This document shows, one piece after another, positions 39,801 to 51,800 of a DNA stretch of 64,000 bases (position 1 is the stretch's first letter; every line of letters begins with the position of its first letter). The stretch is from Rhynochetos jubatus (Eukaryota > Chordata > Aves > Eurypygiformes > Rhynochetidae). The notes below the pieces were generated by a model, which was given only the letters and a program-made list of their open reading frames with translations, was not told the origin of the DNA and made no database searches. The stretch is from NCBI GenBank assembly GCA_027574665.1, contig CM050654.1:32507722-32571721 (forward strand), in the 5' to 3' direction. The position numbers were made by a program, and so were the translations under genes.

Positions 39801-42800
39801 GCCCTGAGGAAGAGAATTGGGAAGAGTTACTTGCATGGATTTTGACAGCTTTTCCAGCTTTCTGCACACACCATCGTTTTCAAGAGGCCTTGGGAGGTGC
39901 TTGGCAACTCCATCCATAAGGGAAACCAGCCCTGGCACCAGCTGGAGGCTGTGCGGACACGCAGTACGTGAGCTCCTGTTTTCCAAGGGCAGTGGGGCCA
40001 CACTCTGGACCCCTCTTCTCCACCCACAGGGATTAAAATCCTGTTTGGCAAATGAAGAAATCATCTCCAAAGGTCTTGCACTTAATCTAGAAGGACTCTG
40101 TCATCTCCTGCCTTCCACCTATAGCCTGGAAACCCAGCCAGCTTCCAGGGAGAGCCAGCACAGCCCCGGGGCCTGGGAGCGGACGTGTGAGCCAGCAGAG
40201 CTGACTTCTGACCGCAGATCTGGCTGTGAACCTTTGCTTTCCTATTTCTGCCCTTCTCACCCCATCACTGGAACCCCTCCTTCAAAGCAGACCAGATCCC
40301 GTTCCCTAATTAAGCGATGTATTAAATCAGTTGGGTAGCACTCAAACAAGCTCTTGCTAACAGGCTTTTACTTTTGTCTAAGCTTACAGCAGGCAAAACC
40401 TGTGATGTAGCTGCAGGGGTGTTGTTAGGTAACATTTTATTAATTAACAAGTGAGGTTTTAGCAAAGGAAATGTAAATTTTACCCATAAACTCTTCCAAT
40501 ATTATCTAGCAGTGGTAATTTTCTTTGTGATATTCCCATGGTGAGGCAAGGGAAAAAAAACATTGGTAAGGCAATTATTATAAATGATTATGCCTTGGAA
40601 GTAATTAGAAATGTAGCATTATTTATTTATAGATATATCCATTACATTCATCTTTGTAGCTGCATCTTCTAAGGAATCCTTTGGAGTTACACAATTAATA
40701 TAAAGTGTAGGAGCGTTTCTTTCTCCTAATCTTTAATTCTACAAGGGTGGAAATCGGTGAGTAATAAGGGAATTCAGTGCTTGCTGTGGGGAAGGGAGAG
40801 CTTCGGAGGATAGATGTGTATTCCCGTTAAGCCAAAAACTACAAAAATGAAGATGTATGTGCAAATGAGCTGATGACTGGGGTTACTCAGCTGATACGGA
40901 GATGGTCTCGCTGATTGAAAAGTGGCAAGCAACGGTTATCCAAGAACAGCTTCTTCCTCTGCTGTGTTGTGTGAGCGATACCTCTTAGTCACAAAGATCC
41001 ATCTCTCCTTTTCCACATGCACAGGAAGGAGAGATGTTCTTCACCCGCTGCCCTGATTTCCTCCTGCCTGCAGGATCCAGGGTGTGCGGGTCCTGGACCC
41101 TGCGGAGCAACGATCGCTGCCCCTGAACCCCTCGCCCTCTCAAAGGTTCCCAGGGCAGCTGGCCCAGAGGTCCGTGTCCTGGCACTGGTGCCCATCTGCA
41201 CCCTTCGGAGGGGGCTTTGTTTCCCGAATGAAACCAGGACCAGGAGGTGCAGCCAGGAAGAGGATGACCTGACATGGGACCCAAAGAGCCTGGCTGGCTC
41301 TCGCCCGCTCAGGCTCCTGCCTGCTGAGCCATGCCATCCCATTGCAGGGGTGGCACGCTGTCCTGCGGCCTCCCCGCCGCAGAGCTGCCCCCAGCATGGC
41401 TTTCAAAAATAAGAAGCCCTAATTACAGTGTTAGTGCTCAAAGAGTCCTCTCCGGGAAGGGAGGCAGAGGGTGGCTCCTTCCAAGATGCTGGGAATGAAG
41501 CATTTGAAATCTCAGTCCAAACCATCACGCTTTTGCTCACTAGGTACAGACCGTTGGGCCTGACTGACTGAGGGGTAGGGACTGAACCTGCTTAGCCCAC
41601 AAGGAGCAGCCCCTGCTCATTTACAGATCACAGGGTGTAAAGAAGTGGCATTGACCGGTTGTCACTGGCACTGTGTGAACGTTGCGTTCTCTGTAGATGT
41701 GTCCCGAAGGACCGAATTCTACCTATTGCTAGGACAAAGGACAACCTCAGTCTCGGGTAGTGAGGGATTTGTTGATGTAGGGTATGATTCTATGGGGGGG
41801 AAAATGAGCCTTTGTGCATGGCAAGTCCATGTTATACCTGGTTCATTTGGGCTTTCTGGTGGTGACAGGGGAAAGCAGACTCTGAGGTCTCACGCTGGTA
41901 CCAGAGGTTTCCTAGCCTGGGGCTATGAAGAAGGGTCATGAAACTAAAATGAACCTCAGTATGCCCTAGTGCCTCCTGGAATGGCACCCTGAGCCATTCA
42001 CCTTGGAAAACTGTTTATAAAGCCAAAATATAAATACAAATCCTGAAGATGCTTTGAGATTATTTAGAAGGGTTATTGTTTCTTCTTTGTGGCCTGGTTT
42101 CCAAGCCTCTGCAAAAACTCCCATCAGCTTTGGCAGGCCACGAATTAGGTCAGTGCTTCATTGGCATCTTCCAAAATAGCTCTGAAATAGCTGGTAACAA
42201 AGCTGTTTAAGGTGAGATAAACCACACCGGTGTTTATGGTGCTTGATATCAAATTATTAGTTTGAATTTGGATAACAAGGCTTCATAAGATTATTAAAAC
42301 AGCTAACGAGGCTAAAACCTCTATACTGTTGTACACCACTGTGTAGTTTGGGTTGATGGTGCGTGTAAGAACTTAGTGGTGTTCTCTTTACTTTTCCCAA
42401 CTTTGCTTCCAGGTTTACATGAGGCAATTGGCATATATAGGCCACGGAGAGACAGTAGCTTTTCAAGTCTTTGCTAACCTGATCAATTAACTAGTTAGGT
42501 AAAATAGCTCTCAGTTATCCCAACCTAGTTTCAAGCTGGAAAGTTTCCAGCAGTCCAATGAAGTGAGTGAAATTGTACTCATTGTGATAGACCAAGAGTT
42601 GTTGCAGGACTGACACTTGGCAGTAGGCAAAAAGGAGGCAGTATTTCTGTTTTAGTGCTTTACCTTATCTTCCTGAAGCTGAGAAGAAGTTAAAAGACAT
42701 CTTCCCAAAGCTGGTTAGTGGCCAGAGTGCTGGTGAGACGCCCCAGGTGGCTGCAGGTGTGGTGTGACATGGGTCTGGAGGCAGGCACGACCCACCTCTG

Positions 42801-45800
42801 GGAAGAAGAGTTAATGGCTTGAGCATTGTCACCCAAGCAGACAGAAAGCACGTCCACCCTGCTCAGCCTGAGTGTTGTGCCTGTTACCTGTGATGCTTTA
42901 TCGGAGTTCAAGAAGCCATAGCTCTCACGTACTTTCCCAGCTGTGCACAGGCTTGTTCTGTTCTCGCCAGCACTTGCTGCGCCTGCCGGTTGTTGTAGCC
43001 ACTGGGCAGTGCGTCTGTGGTTCTGGTCAGGTTCACCACGGTATCTTGTGAAACCAGAGGTCTCCTTGTCACTGTCCAGAAAAATAAATGCTTTCATTTC
43101 TTTGTATTTTACAGATAATCAACCCCAATTTCATTCAAGAAGGTGAGTTCAGGACAGCTGTGCGCTGACTGCCACGGAGGGGCAAGTCAGCAGCCGTGAT
43201 TTCCTCGGGTGCAGCAGCATGCTCTGCACCCACCAGCGTTTACAGCAGAGGCAGCTCTCCGCTGCTTGGGCCCCAGCGAAAGCAGTCTTCCTGCTGGCTG
43301 CTCCGCTCAGACAGCCCGGGGCCACAGGCGAGGCTGAACCCCCCAAACCTGCCTGCACAGTCTCACCCTCCTGCCAGAACACAGGGCTGGGGGAGGGACA
43401 GTCCCTGCTACCACCTACTGAAGGGGGAGTTTCAGTAACAAAATCGCAGGACTCCCAGCTGTTTGGGACCCAGGTCCCATAGTTGGTCCTACAATGCATT
43501 CTTTAGACTCGTATGGGGAGCATCCTGCCCTGTAGTTTAGAAGAAGCTGTCATGTGTGTGTCCCCATGTTTTCTTCCAGTGGCTCCAGAGTTTCTTGTGC
43601 CGTTAGTGGACATCACCTGCCTGCTCGGAGACACAGTGATGCTGCAATGCAAAGTCTGTGGACGGCCCAAACCAACTATAACCTGGAAAGGACCGGATCA
43701 AAACATTCTTGACAATGACAACAGCACAGCCACGTACACGGTGTCATCCTGGTAAGGTCCTGCCTGTGGGTCCCAACGATGGTTGTGTTGCCCTCAAACA
43801 CAGCACCAGCCAGGCTGTAAGATTCATCAGAAATGCAGTTAATCCAGTCTGGCATGGTGTGTCGGCACATCGCTGCGCCACACATCAGCTAGAAAGGGTC
43901 AGACTCTGAGGCTCAGGTAGCTCTATCGTGTCCCGAGCTGGCATAGGGTATAGCCACAAAGTGTGTTGCTGGCAGATAGATGTGAGCTTGCTCCTACCGA
44001 TCTCCTGAGCCAGCTGCAAGCCAGAACCCAGAATGTTTCCAACATATTAGTTGGGCTAATACTGCCTCTGCGTTGCTGGGGCTTCTCTGCTTGAGTTTGA
44101 TGCCATGCTCACCTTTGGTAGGAGCGCGAGTCGAGCAGAGCAAGCCCTTATCAGCTTGCAATACCCATGTCATTGGGAGTTTTCTCATCTCACGGGCAGA
44201 GGTGGTAAGTGGTCCTGCACTTTTCCTGACCCTTTACTCAGCTGTTCCTAAAGGAGCCTATATGTGCTCCTGGGAAGTCTACATCTGGCTGTGCTTGGAC
44301 AGAAAGATGCTTGTCATGATGTTCCCAGCCTGGCTAAGAGGGAGGAAAAGCATCTTTACAACAAGCACTGGGAAGATCTGGAGTTGAATTCGGGTCAGGT
44401 AACAGCCTGCTGCTGGATGGGATGCTCCTCTGCAGCTTACGTAAGCGATTTGGGCCAAACTGCAGTGGAAATCTCCAGCAGGCAATCGTTCACACGAACT
44501 TTTCAGCACTTCTGGCTCAGGCCGAGATGAATGCAGGGAGCACGAACTCACTGAAAGTGAAAAATGAACACTAAGAGAGAAGGGATTTTACACCCTCAGT
44601 TAAAAAAAAATAGGTTTGATCGAGACCTTCTTTCAGAGACCATCGGCCTGGCAGCCACGCCAAAGCACCCAGAATTGTCTTTTTAGCCATTACTCAGTAG
44701 ATCATTGGTGCCTCATCTTCAGGCTCTGGCTGGGGTTGGGATGGGGGGATATTTCCGTACAGGGTTCTGTTTTCCATCACAATCTTTCCCCTGTGCACTA
44801 GCAGCACTGGTATTGTCTTGTTACTTGTATTTGTTTTCCAGTGAAGACAGTGCCTGCCAAGGAGAGGCCCAGCGGATCGGTGGCTGTCTTACAGAACTTG
44901 CTGGCATGAGTGTCTGGCTTGAGGGGGAAGGGGATATTTCTGTCTTGTTTTAAACCAGCATAGTCAGACCCGCAAAAGCTGCAGCATCCAGGCAGCTATA
45001 TCAGCAACCACATTCTTCTGCAGTTTCCAATAGATTACGCATTCAAGCACTAGTCTACTTTTGCCATCAAGGGAATTTATTGTTGGCACTAAGCTGGGTC
45101 TCCAGTACCGTTTAAGCAGTAAAATCCTTTGATTCAGACCAAGTCCCCTAAATGGCATATTGAAGACTGCAGTGCACAAACCAAAGTGACTACGTACAGA
45201 CCTGCTATAAATTCACTAGACTCCGTAGAGCTGTTTATTTGCTCAGATTGGCCCAAAGATTGTCTCTCATGAACTCGGCACTGACATTCTTTATCCCTAG
45301 CTGTTGTGAGATGTTGAGCCTTCTGACCGGGGGCCTGGCAGCCTCATTAGATCAACGGTACATGCTCCAGGGGCCTGAAGCTTCCCAGAAATGTCAGGCA
45401 CCCTGTGCTGTGTGACTGCCTTCTGCCTCTGTGGGAAGCCAAATTTGTCCAGAGTGTGTTGGACTTAACTGCAGAGGCACAGCAGCTCAGCATCTTCTGT
45501 AGCAGGAAGCATGTGCCTGGGGAAATCTTTCCAGCAATATGGAGTCTAAGTATTCAGCTCTGGACAGGCACAGCAAGTGTTCAGCTCCTGCACTTTGCTT
45601 GGTGCTTGAGTGATCCTTTCCTACCTCCCCCAAAGCCACAGCAGACAAATAGATTTGTCTGGCAGGCAGGTTGGACCGTTCTGCTCAAAGGTTTCATTAA
45701 CAGCCTAGTCCTGACATAAGGAGGAGCTGTATTTGGGTACCAGATTGCTGGAGGGATGTTCCTTCAAATGAGTTAACAGGATTTGTGTGCACGGCTGTTT

Positions 45801-48800
45801 GTAATGAGGCAGGGCAGGAACTGGTATAAGAAGCATTAGCAAGTGAAGCTTTATAACTGGGGCTTCTGCGTCCACAGTGACTCTGGGGAGCTCTCCTTGA
45901 AGATCTGCAACCTGATGCCTCAGGACAGTGGCATTTACACCTGCGTGGCAACCAACGAACACGGAACCGCATCGACCTCGGCAACCATCAAAGTTCAAGG
46001 TAGCGCATCTGGCTGTAACAGCCGGGATTTTTCCTGTGTGGGGTCCCTTGGCGGGAGCTGGGAGCACACAGGAATAACTAGTGCAAAGGCAGCCGGACGT
46101 GGAGCTGTGCCAGGTGAACCTAGACGTTAAAATCATACCTAAAATCCTTGGCCAAGACTCCCACTGATGGCTGAAGGCATCGCAGACTCAGCGCTTGATT
46201 AAGTCGTGTGATCACAAGCATCACATCTGGGAAATGAAAACGCGTTGGCACTGGTTCAGCTCCTGCATCCTGCTCGCAGGCTGCTTCCTGGGGGCTGGGT
46301 AAGCTCGGCCAGGGGAAACTGGGCTCCCAGGGACTGTTGAGCCCCCTGAGGGACGATGCCCTGGCTGCCCATGGGGAGCTCTGTGCTTTAGAGCCTGCCT
46401 GGAGCTGGAGTCCTGGGATCCAGTGATTTTCAGCCTCCCCTTCTCCGGGGAATGTGGAGGAGGCGAGAGTAAGGCTTGGCCTGGGTGAATCGTTCTGCAG
46501 GGATCCAACTCAGAGACACATCTCTGAGCCTGAATTCTCAGCGCTGTAATTAGTGACCCATCTAATTGTAATGAATATGAAATGATGAGCTGATTCTCGT
46601 GACCTCCAGCTCCGGGAAGGGATCTGTTAACATGAGAGATGAGGGGTGCCTGCTGCGTTGAAGGGAATAGCACAGGGATGAATGTCCAACTGGTGACTTA
46701 CAGATGCAGGAGTGTCACAAGCATTTAGAAGTCAATTTGTTTGGTCTTACAAACTGCCCTAGAGATATAATTTCCCCAATTTATCCAAGCAAGTTAGTGG
46801 CTGCTCTAACTACTCCTGTGCTGAAGGGAGCCCTGAGCAAAACGCAGAAGAATTACCGGTCATTTGTCAATCTGCTGCCCAACATATCAAGCACCATACA
46901 CCCAGAAGCACTCTGTGTGGCTTTGTCGTGTCATTTTTGGACACTTCAGGGTGACTTCCCACCTCCAGAACCTCACTCACTGCTTGGTGAAATCCACAAG
47001 AATATGTTTTATCCTCAGTTCCATGAGTTTTGCATCAGGTCTTGAGCTGGAGCAAAAATTAGCAGCGGAAGGTGGCAGGTAAAAAGGCTCTACCTTTACA
47101 GCAGCTGGGCTTAGAGAGATCCTCTGCAGCCAAGGGGCCATTCTCCTGGGCGATCTCCAGTTGACCACCAGCTGTGAGCAAGAATATATTCCCCTGCCCC
47201 GTAGTACTGTGAGACCACGTCAAGGCAGCAGGACTTGCCAGTGGCACAGTTCTCTCCTAGCTGCCAGTATGGAGGTCTCAGACCGCAATGGTAGGTGAGC
47301 AGGACCATGACATTGCCTCTCTGGCCATGCTGGTAGCCCAGTGTAAACCAGGACGCTCTCTCTGCAAGACACCGCTGCCTCGTAGCGACCTGACGTGCCT
47401 GATACACGTGATCTTCAGAATAAAGCACTAGCGTTTGTTGACGAGATGCCGGACTTGGTGCTTGTTTTCTCTTCCCAAGGTGTCCCAGCTGCCCCAAATC
47501 GCCCCATTGCTCAGGAGAGAAGCTGCACCTCTGTGATCCTACGCTGGCTGCCCCCGTCCAGTACAGGCAATTGCACCATTTCAGGCTACACTGTGGAGTA
47601 CAGAGAAGAAGGTAAGGGGTTTGAACTGCGCTCACTAGCTGGGAGAATGAGAACCAAGTAAGTCTCTTTTATGGCACGACAGGTCCCAAAAGCGTCCTCG
47701 GCACCACTGAGGTGCCACTAGGTATCGCACACAGATCCCAGAGTCTAAGGCCAAAAGAATCCCTTCTATCATCCAGTCCTTCTCCTCATATATTACAGAC
47801 CTTTCTGTTTCCTCCAGTCATTTAGGGCAAGTAAAGTGTGCTGAGCTAAAACACACCCATCACTAAGGCATCCTTTCATCATTCTACCACCTTGGTATCC
47901 ATCCTTCATGGTGGATGTTTCCTGGGAATGTAACAACAAAGCAGCCTCATTATTTTTTTGTTCTGGATAGAATTGCAGATCCCTGCATACTTTTCAAGCT
48001 CAGCTCTGAAATCCATTTGTTCTTATATCCAACCATCCTTTTCTGCTGAAGAATTAAATAGATATTAAATGCACTGATTTCCCAATATGCACAGGCATGT
48101 GCTCTTGAAAAGGGCATTTGAAATGATTCACATCCCCTTTTGCATTCTTCCTGCAAAGGTGTGAGGGTCCCTGGGCAGTAAACCTTGCCTTAGGTACGTG
48201 GCCTCTGTTTTTTTCCCCTTCATCCTTCAAAAAACATCTACCTCATGTTAGTAAACATGCAAACTTAATCACTCCATCATATTAATAGCTTCTCTTAGCA
48301 AATACTCTGCCTTGACCCTCACTGTGCCATGAGTGTGACTGGCATTTTTGTGAAAGAAAAAAAGCTCTTCTGTTAACGGCAGCTCCCAAACCAGCAGAAA
48401 AGCAGCAGTGTTTTCAGTACTCCTCCCACTCCGAAGGAATCACTGACTCTTCCCTGTAAAACCAACCATGACCTTGTGAGACCTGGCAATAGGAATTTAC
48501 CCACAGCACACACAAAATATATGGGTCATGGTAAATAATGTAAAGGTTAAAAGCCCTGAACTTACTAAAATAAGATGAAATGTTATATATTCTTGAAAGA
48601 AGTCATAGGCTGTGACAAGGCTCAGAGTCCCAGGGGTCCCTTTCTGTTCTGTGACCCTGTGCAGATGAATAAAGTACTGCTCCTTTAGATGCTGTAGGTT
48701 AGGCAGTGGTTGGGTTTGTTTCTGTTAGGAGCAGAAACGCATGACAAAGTCACCATTTCTTTGCTACAGTCCTGCTCATCTGCAAAAGTCCATACTAAAC

Positions 48801-51800
48801 CTCAGAAAACTGGTTCCCCTGCAGCCCCAGGTTTCACTGCAGCCACTCTGTCTTCTGAAAGACTTCAGCTGCAAAAGCACTTTGATTACACTGATGTCCT
48901 GTCTCAGCTTCACCTGGGACTCCCTTGTCCATATTGGGTTTTTTGCAGTATTTCTGCTACCGATGCTCTCACAGCAGAGCTGTCATCAAATCAGCTTTCC
49001 ATTCCTGTCTTATCATGCTGCCCTGAGACATCACTTGCAGTACACAGCCACGGCTAGACTGCTGGTGAGATCAACACGTCCCCTGGGCTGTGGTTTTTTT
49101 CATTGCTATCGGTCAAGTCAGGGGCATTTCCTTCTTCCCTCATTTAGCCAGACTGGAAGGTGGCTGCAACACAAAATCCCTTCCTATGGTCCGGTTCTGG
49201 TTTAACAGAAATACATCCATCTGCCATGACACTGCCTTCTAAAAACCTTGTGGATTTTAACCTCGCAGGGTACTGCATGAGCTGGGCAGAGAAAGCCTCT
49301 GCTCCGAGTTCACCTGTTGAGACTGTTTCCTTCAGCTCTCCTTCTCTCCCTCCGTAAATCACAGGCTCGCAAGCCTGGCAGCAGTCGGTAGCCTCCACTT
49401 TGGACACATACCTCGTCATCGAGGACCTGGCCCCGGGCTGCCAGTATCAGTTCCGAGTGAGCGCCAGCAATCCCTGGGGGATCAGCTTGCCCAGTGACCC
49501 GTCCGAATTTGTAAGGCTCCCAGAGTACGGTGAGTAGGGCATGGCGAGGAGGGGCTGAGGCACGCAGGTGTCCACCGGTGCAGTCCGTGCTCAGGCTTTG
49601 ATGGGTCCCGATAACAGCGTTGGTCCTGGAGCTGGTAGAAATGCAAGGGAAAGCCTGGAAGATGCTCAGAGCCAGCTCCTGCCACTGGAAAGGCTTTTCA
49701 TGTCTGCTCCTCCAGCCGGGCTCACAGCCTCCCGCTGTCACAGTTTCCTGCTTTCTATCCAAAGAGTATTTCTTGTCTTCATCTCTGGGCAACAGACTCC
49801 ACATCCTGCCCAGGGTGTCCCCTGCCTTTCCGCAATGCCAGTAGCCCCAGGGGCTTCTGCTGGGCAGCCCAGCTGGGGTCTGCAAGTCAGCTTGCAAAAT
49901 GTAACCCCCCAAGCAATGCAGCTGGAATGGGAAGGCTGCAATGGAAGTGAGCCCCCAGTGCGTGGTGCTGCAGGAATTTGGGGTACTGCTCACTCACGAC
50001 GCTGCTGTGAGCAGAACCCACGTTTCCCCGTGTTTTAGCAGCTCCAGTGCTTAACCAGGTCTGTGACTGGCCTGAATAGCCTGTGCTGGATGAAACAAGA
50101 GCTCACATGGCATAGCTCTACCTCCCTGAATAGCCTGTGCTGAATGAAATGAGCTCACATGGCATAGCTCTACCTCCCTGAATAGCCTGTGCTGGATGAA
50201 ACGAGCTCACATGGCGTAGCTCTACCTCCCTGAATAGCCTGTGCTGGATGAAACGAGCTCACGTGGCGTAGCTCTACCTCCAGTTACACACAGACATGGC
50301 TTTAGACTGTCCATATGGCCCTCTTCAGCCCAAAATTGCAAGGACAGATCTAAATGCACCACACCTTCCTCTGTGGAGCTCTGGCTTTTAGTGGTGCAGC
50401 ACACTGAAGCTGTCCATGAGCAGTACGAAACTGGGCTCCTAGTGGTAATATCTGCTGTTTCAAGTAATATAGTATCCCGTAAATTTTAAATATGCAGTTT
50501 ATAGTCTGCAGAAAACTGTCGTTAATTTTATCCTTTCTTGAATGTCCTTTGTTCTCCCAAAGACTCTGCTGCTGATGGTGCCACTATTTCATGGAAGGAA
50601 AACTTTGACCTCGCTTATGCAGAGCTGCACGAGATTGGGAGGTAATATTAACCCCGCTTATCACTGCAATAAAACACCAAAACAACGGCTTGGAGCTTTT
50701 CCCTTGGGAGGAAAGTTTAGGGCGCTTGTAGTTAGCTTGAAAACTGCTGCTCCTTGTCAAATCACGTTAAGTACTGATTAAAATATAGACTGAACTCAGC
50801 CCTAAACATGGAATAAATCCCATCTTTCAAGATCAGTTGTGATTTGAGGACCGCAAACTGGCAAACTTGTGAGCAACTAGGCAGCCAAGTCTCTGAGAGC
50901 CACCGCTAGCTCTCACTGCTATCTCCTCTGTCATCTCTTTGTGAGCTTTTGAAGTCATGACAATGTGCTGGTTCAGGATAAGCTTAACCTCAAAGACTGT
51001 TTGCTGAAGCACGTGAGGCATGTGACTGACTTAAATCACACGCCGAAGCGCTTTGCTGATTGGGATGGTCAGGAGCCTGAATAGGAGTTGCCTGTTTGCC
51101 TGCATGCTCGGCGTAGACAAGCGATAAGGGGTGTGCAAACAGTTCAGGTTAATGCAGTTAGTTCTTCAGCTCAGAGATCAGAGGTGAATAATTCTGAGGC
51201 TGAAAGGACAGGAGTCTCTCTGGCTCTCTAGAAAGAAGAGTGAGGTGTTAATAAAAGGCCAAGTTCAGCACACGGTTTCACTGGGTAGTTTTACTTTCAG
51301 GAATGGTACTAGGCACTAGTCTGTATGAGTTTCCTAAATGCTTTCCTGCCAGCTTTTTTCTTAATTTCATACTGTGTGCCAGAAACAGTGAGACAAAATG
51401 ATAAGTTAGTGATTATTTAACAAAGCTTGTCTGTTGGTTGTCTGAGAAAGTTTGGGCAACTGGAGAAGGGAGACCCACAGCTAAAAACAGAGACAGAACC
51501 TGTAAAAGTGGCAGCAAATTGGACCCAGGGGAGATTGTTAGAGGACGTTAGGATGGCTTCACAAAGCAAAGAGACACCGTTTGCTCTTGGTGTTTGCTAA
51601 TCCCCAAAGAACCTCTACACCCAGGGTAAGAGACGGAGGCTCTTTGTTGGGAAAGGTTATGAACGACTAGTTAAATCTGACTCCTTGTGAAATATTAATG
51701 TGCTGAATCAAATAACACTTTGAAAATCAGTCTGTTACTGCACTGAAAACTGTGTGTGTGATTTATTCATGAGGCCCCTTCATTATTCTTCTTTCTTATT

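Larger units (their letters stand above)
33279..43114 (+). other. KALRN: KALRN intron, 9.8 kb (largest in window)
   Basis: No exon was recognised. It contains a CR1 3-prime end at 35,053-35,211 and a T22 run at 38,366-38,387. Stretches around 35,900-36,500, 37,000-37,300 and 38,600-41,400 are relatively GC-rich and give open stretches of up to 177 codons, none with recognisable protein families. Confidence 0.75.

Noticed and set aside
47111-47635. 174-codon minus-strand open stretch
   Set aside because: Shadow of the FN3 exon at 47,480-47,611 plus intron; no family resemblance.
49310-49993. 227-codon open stretch on the minus strand
   Set aside because: It is antisense to the well-supported FN3 exon at 49,365-49,529 and GC-rich intron; the residues show no family pattern. 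Open antisense frames across coding exons are common.
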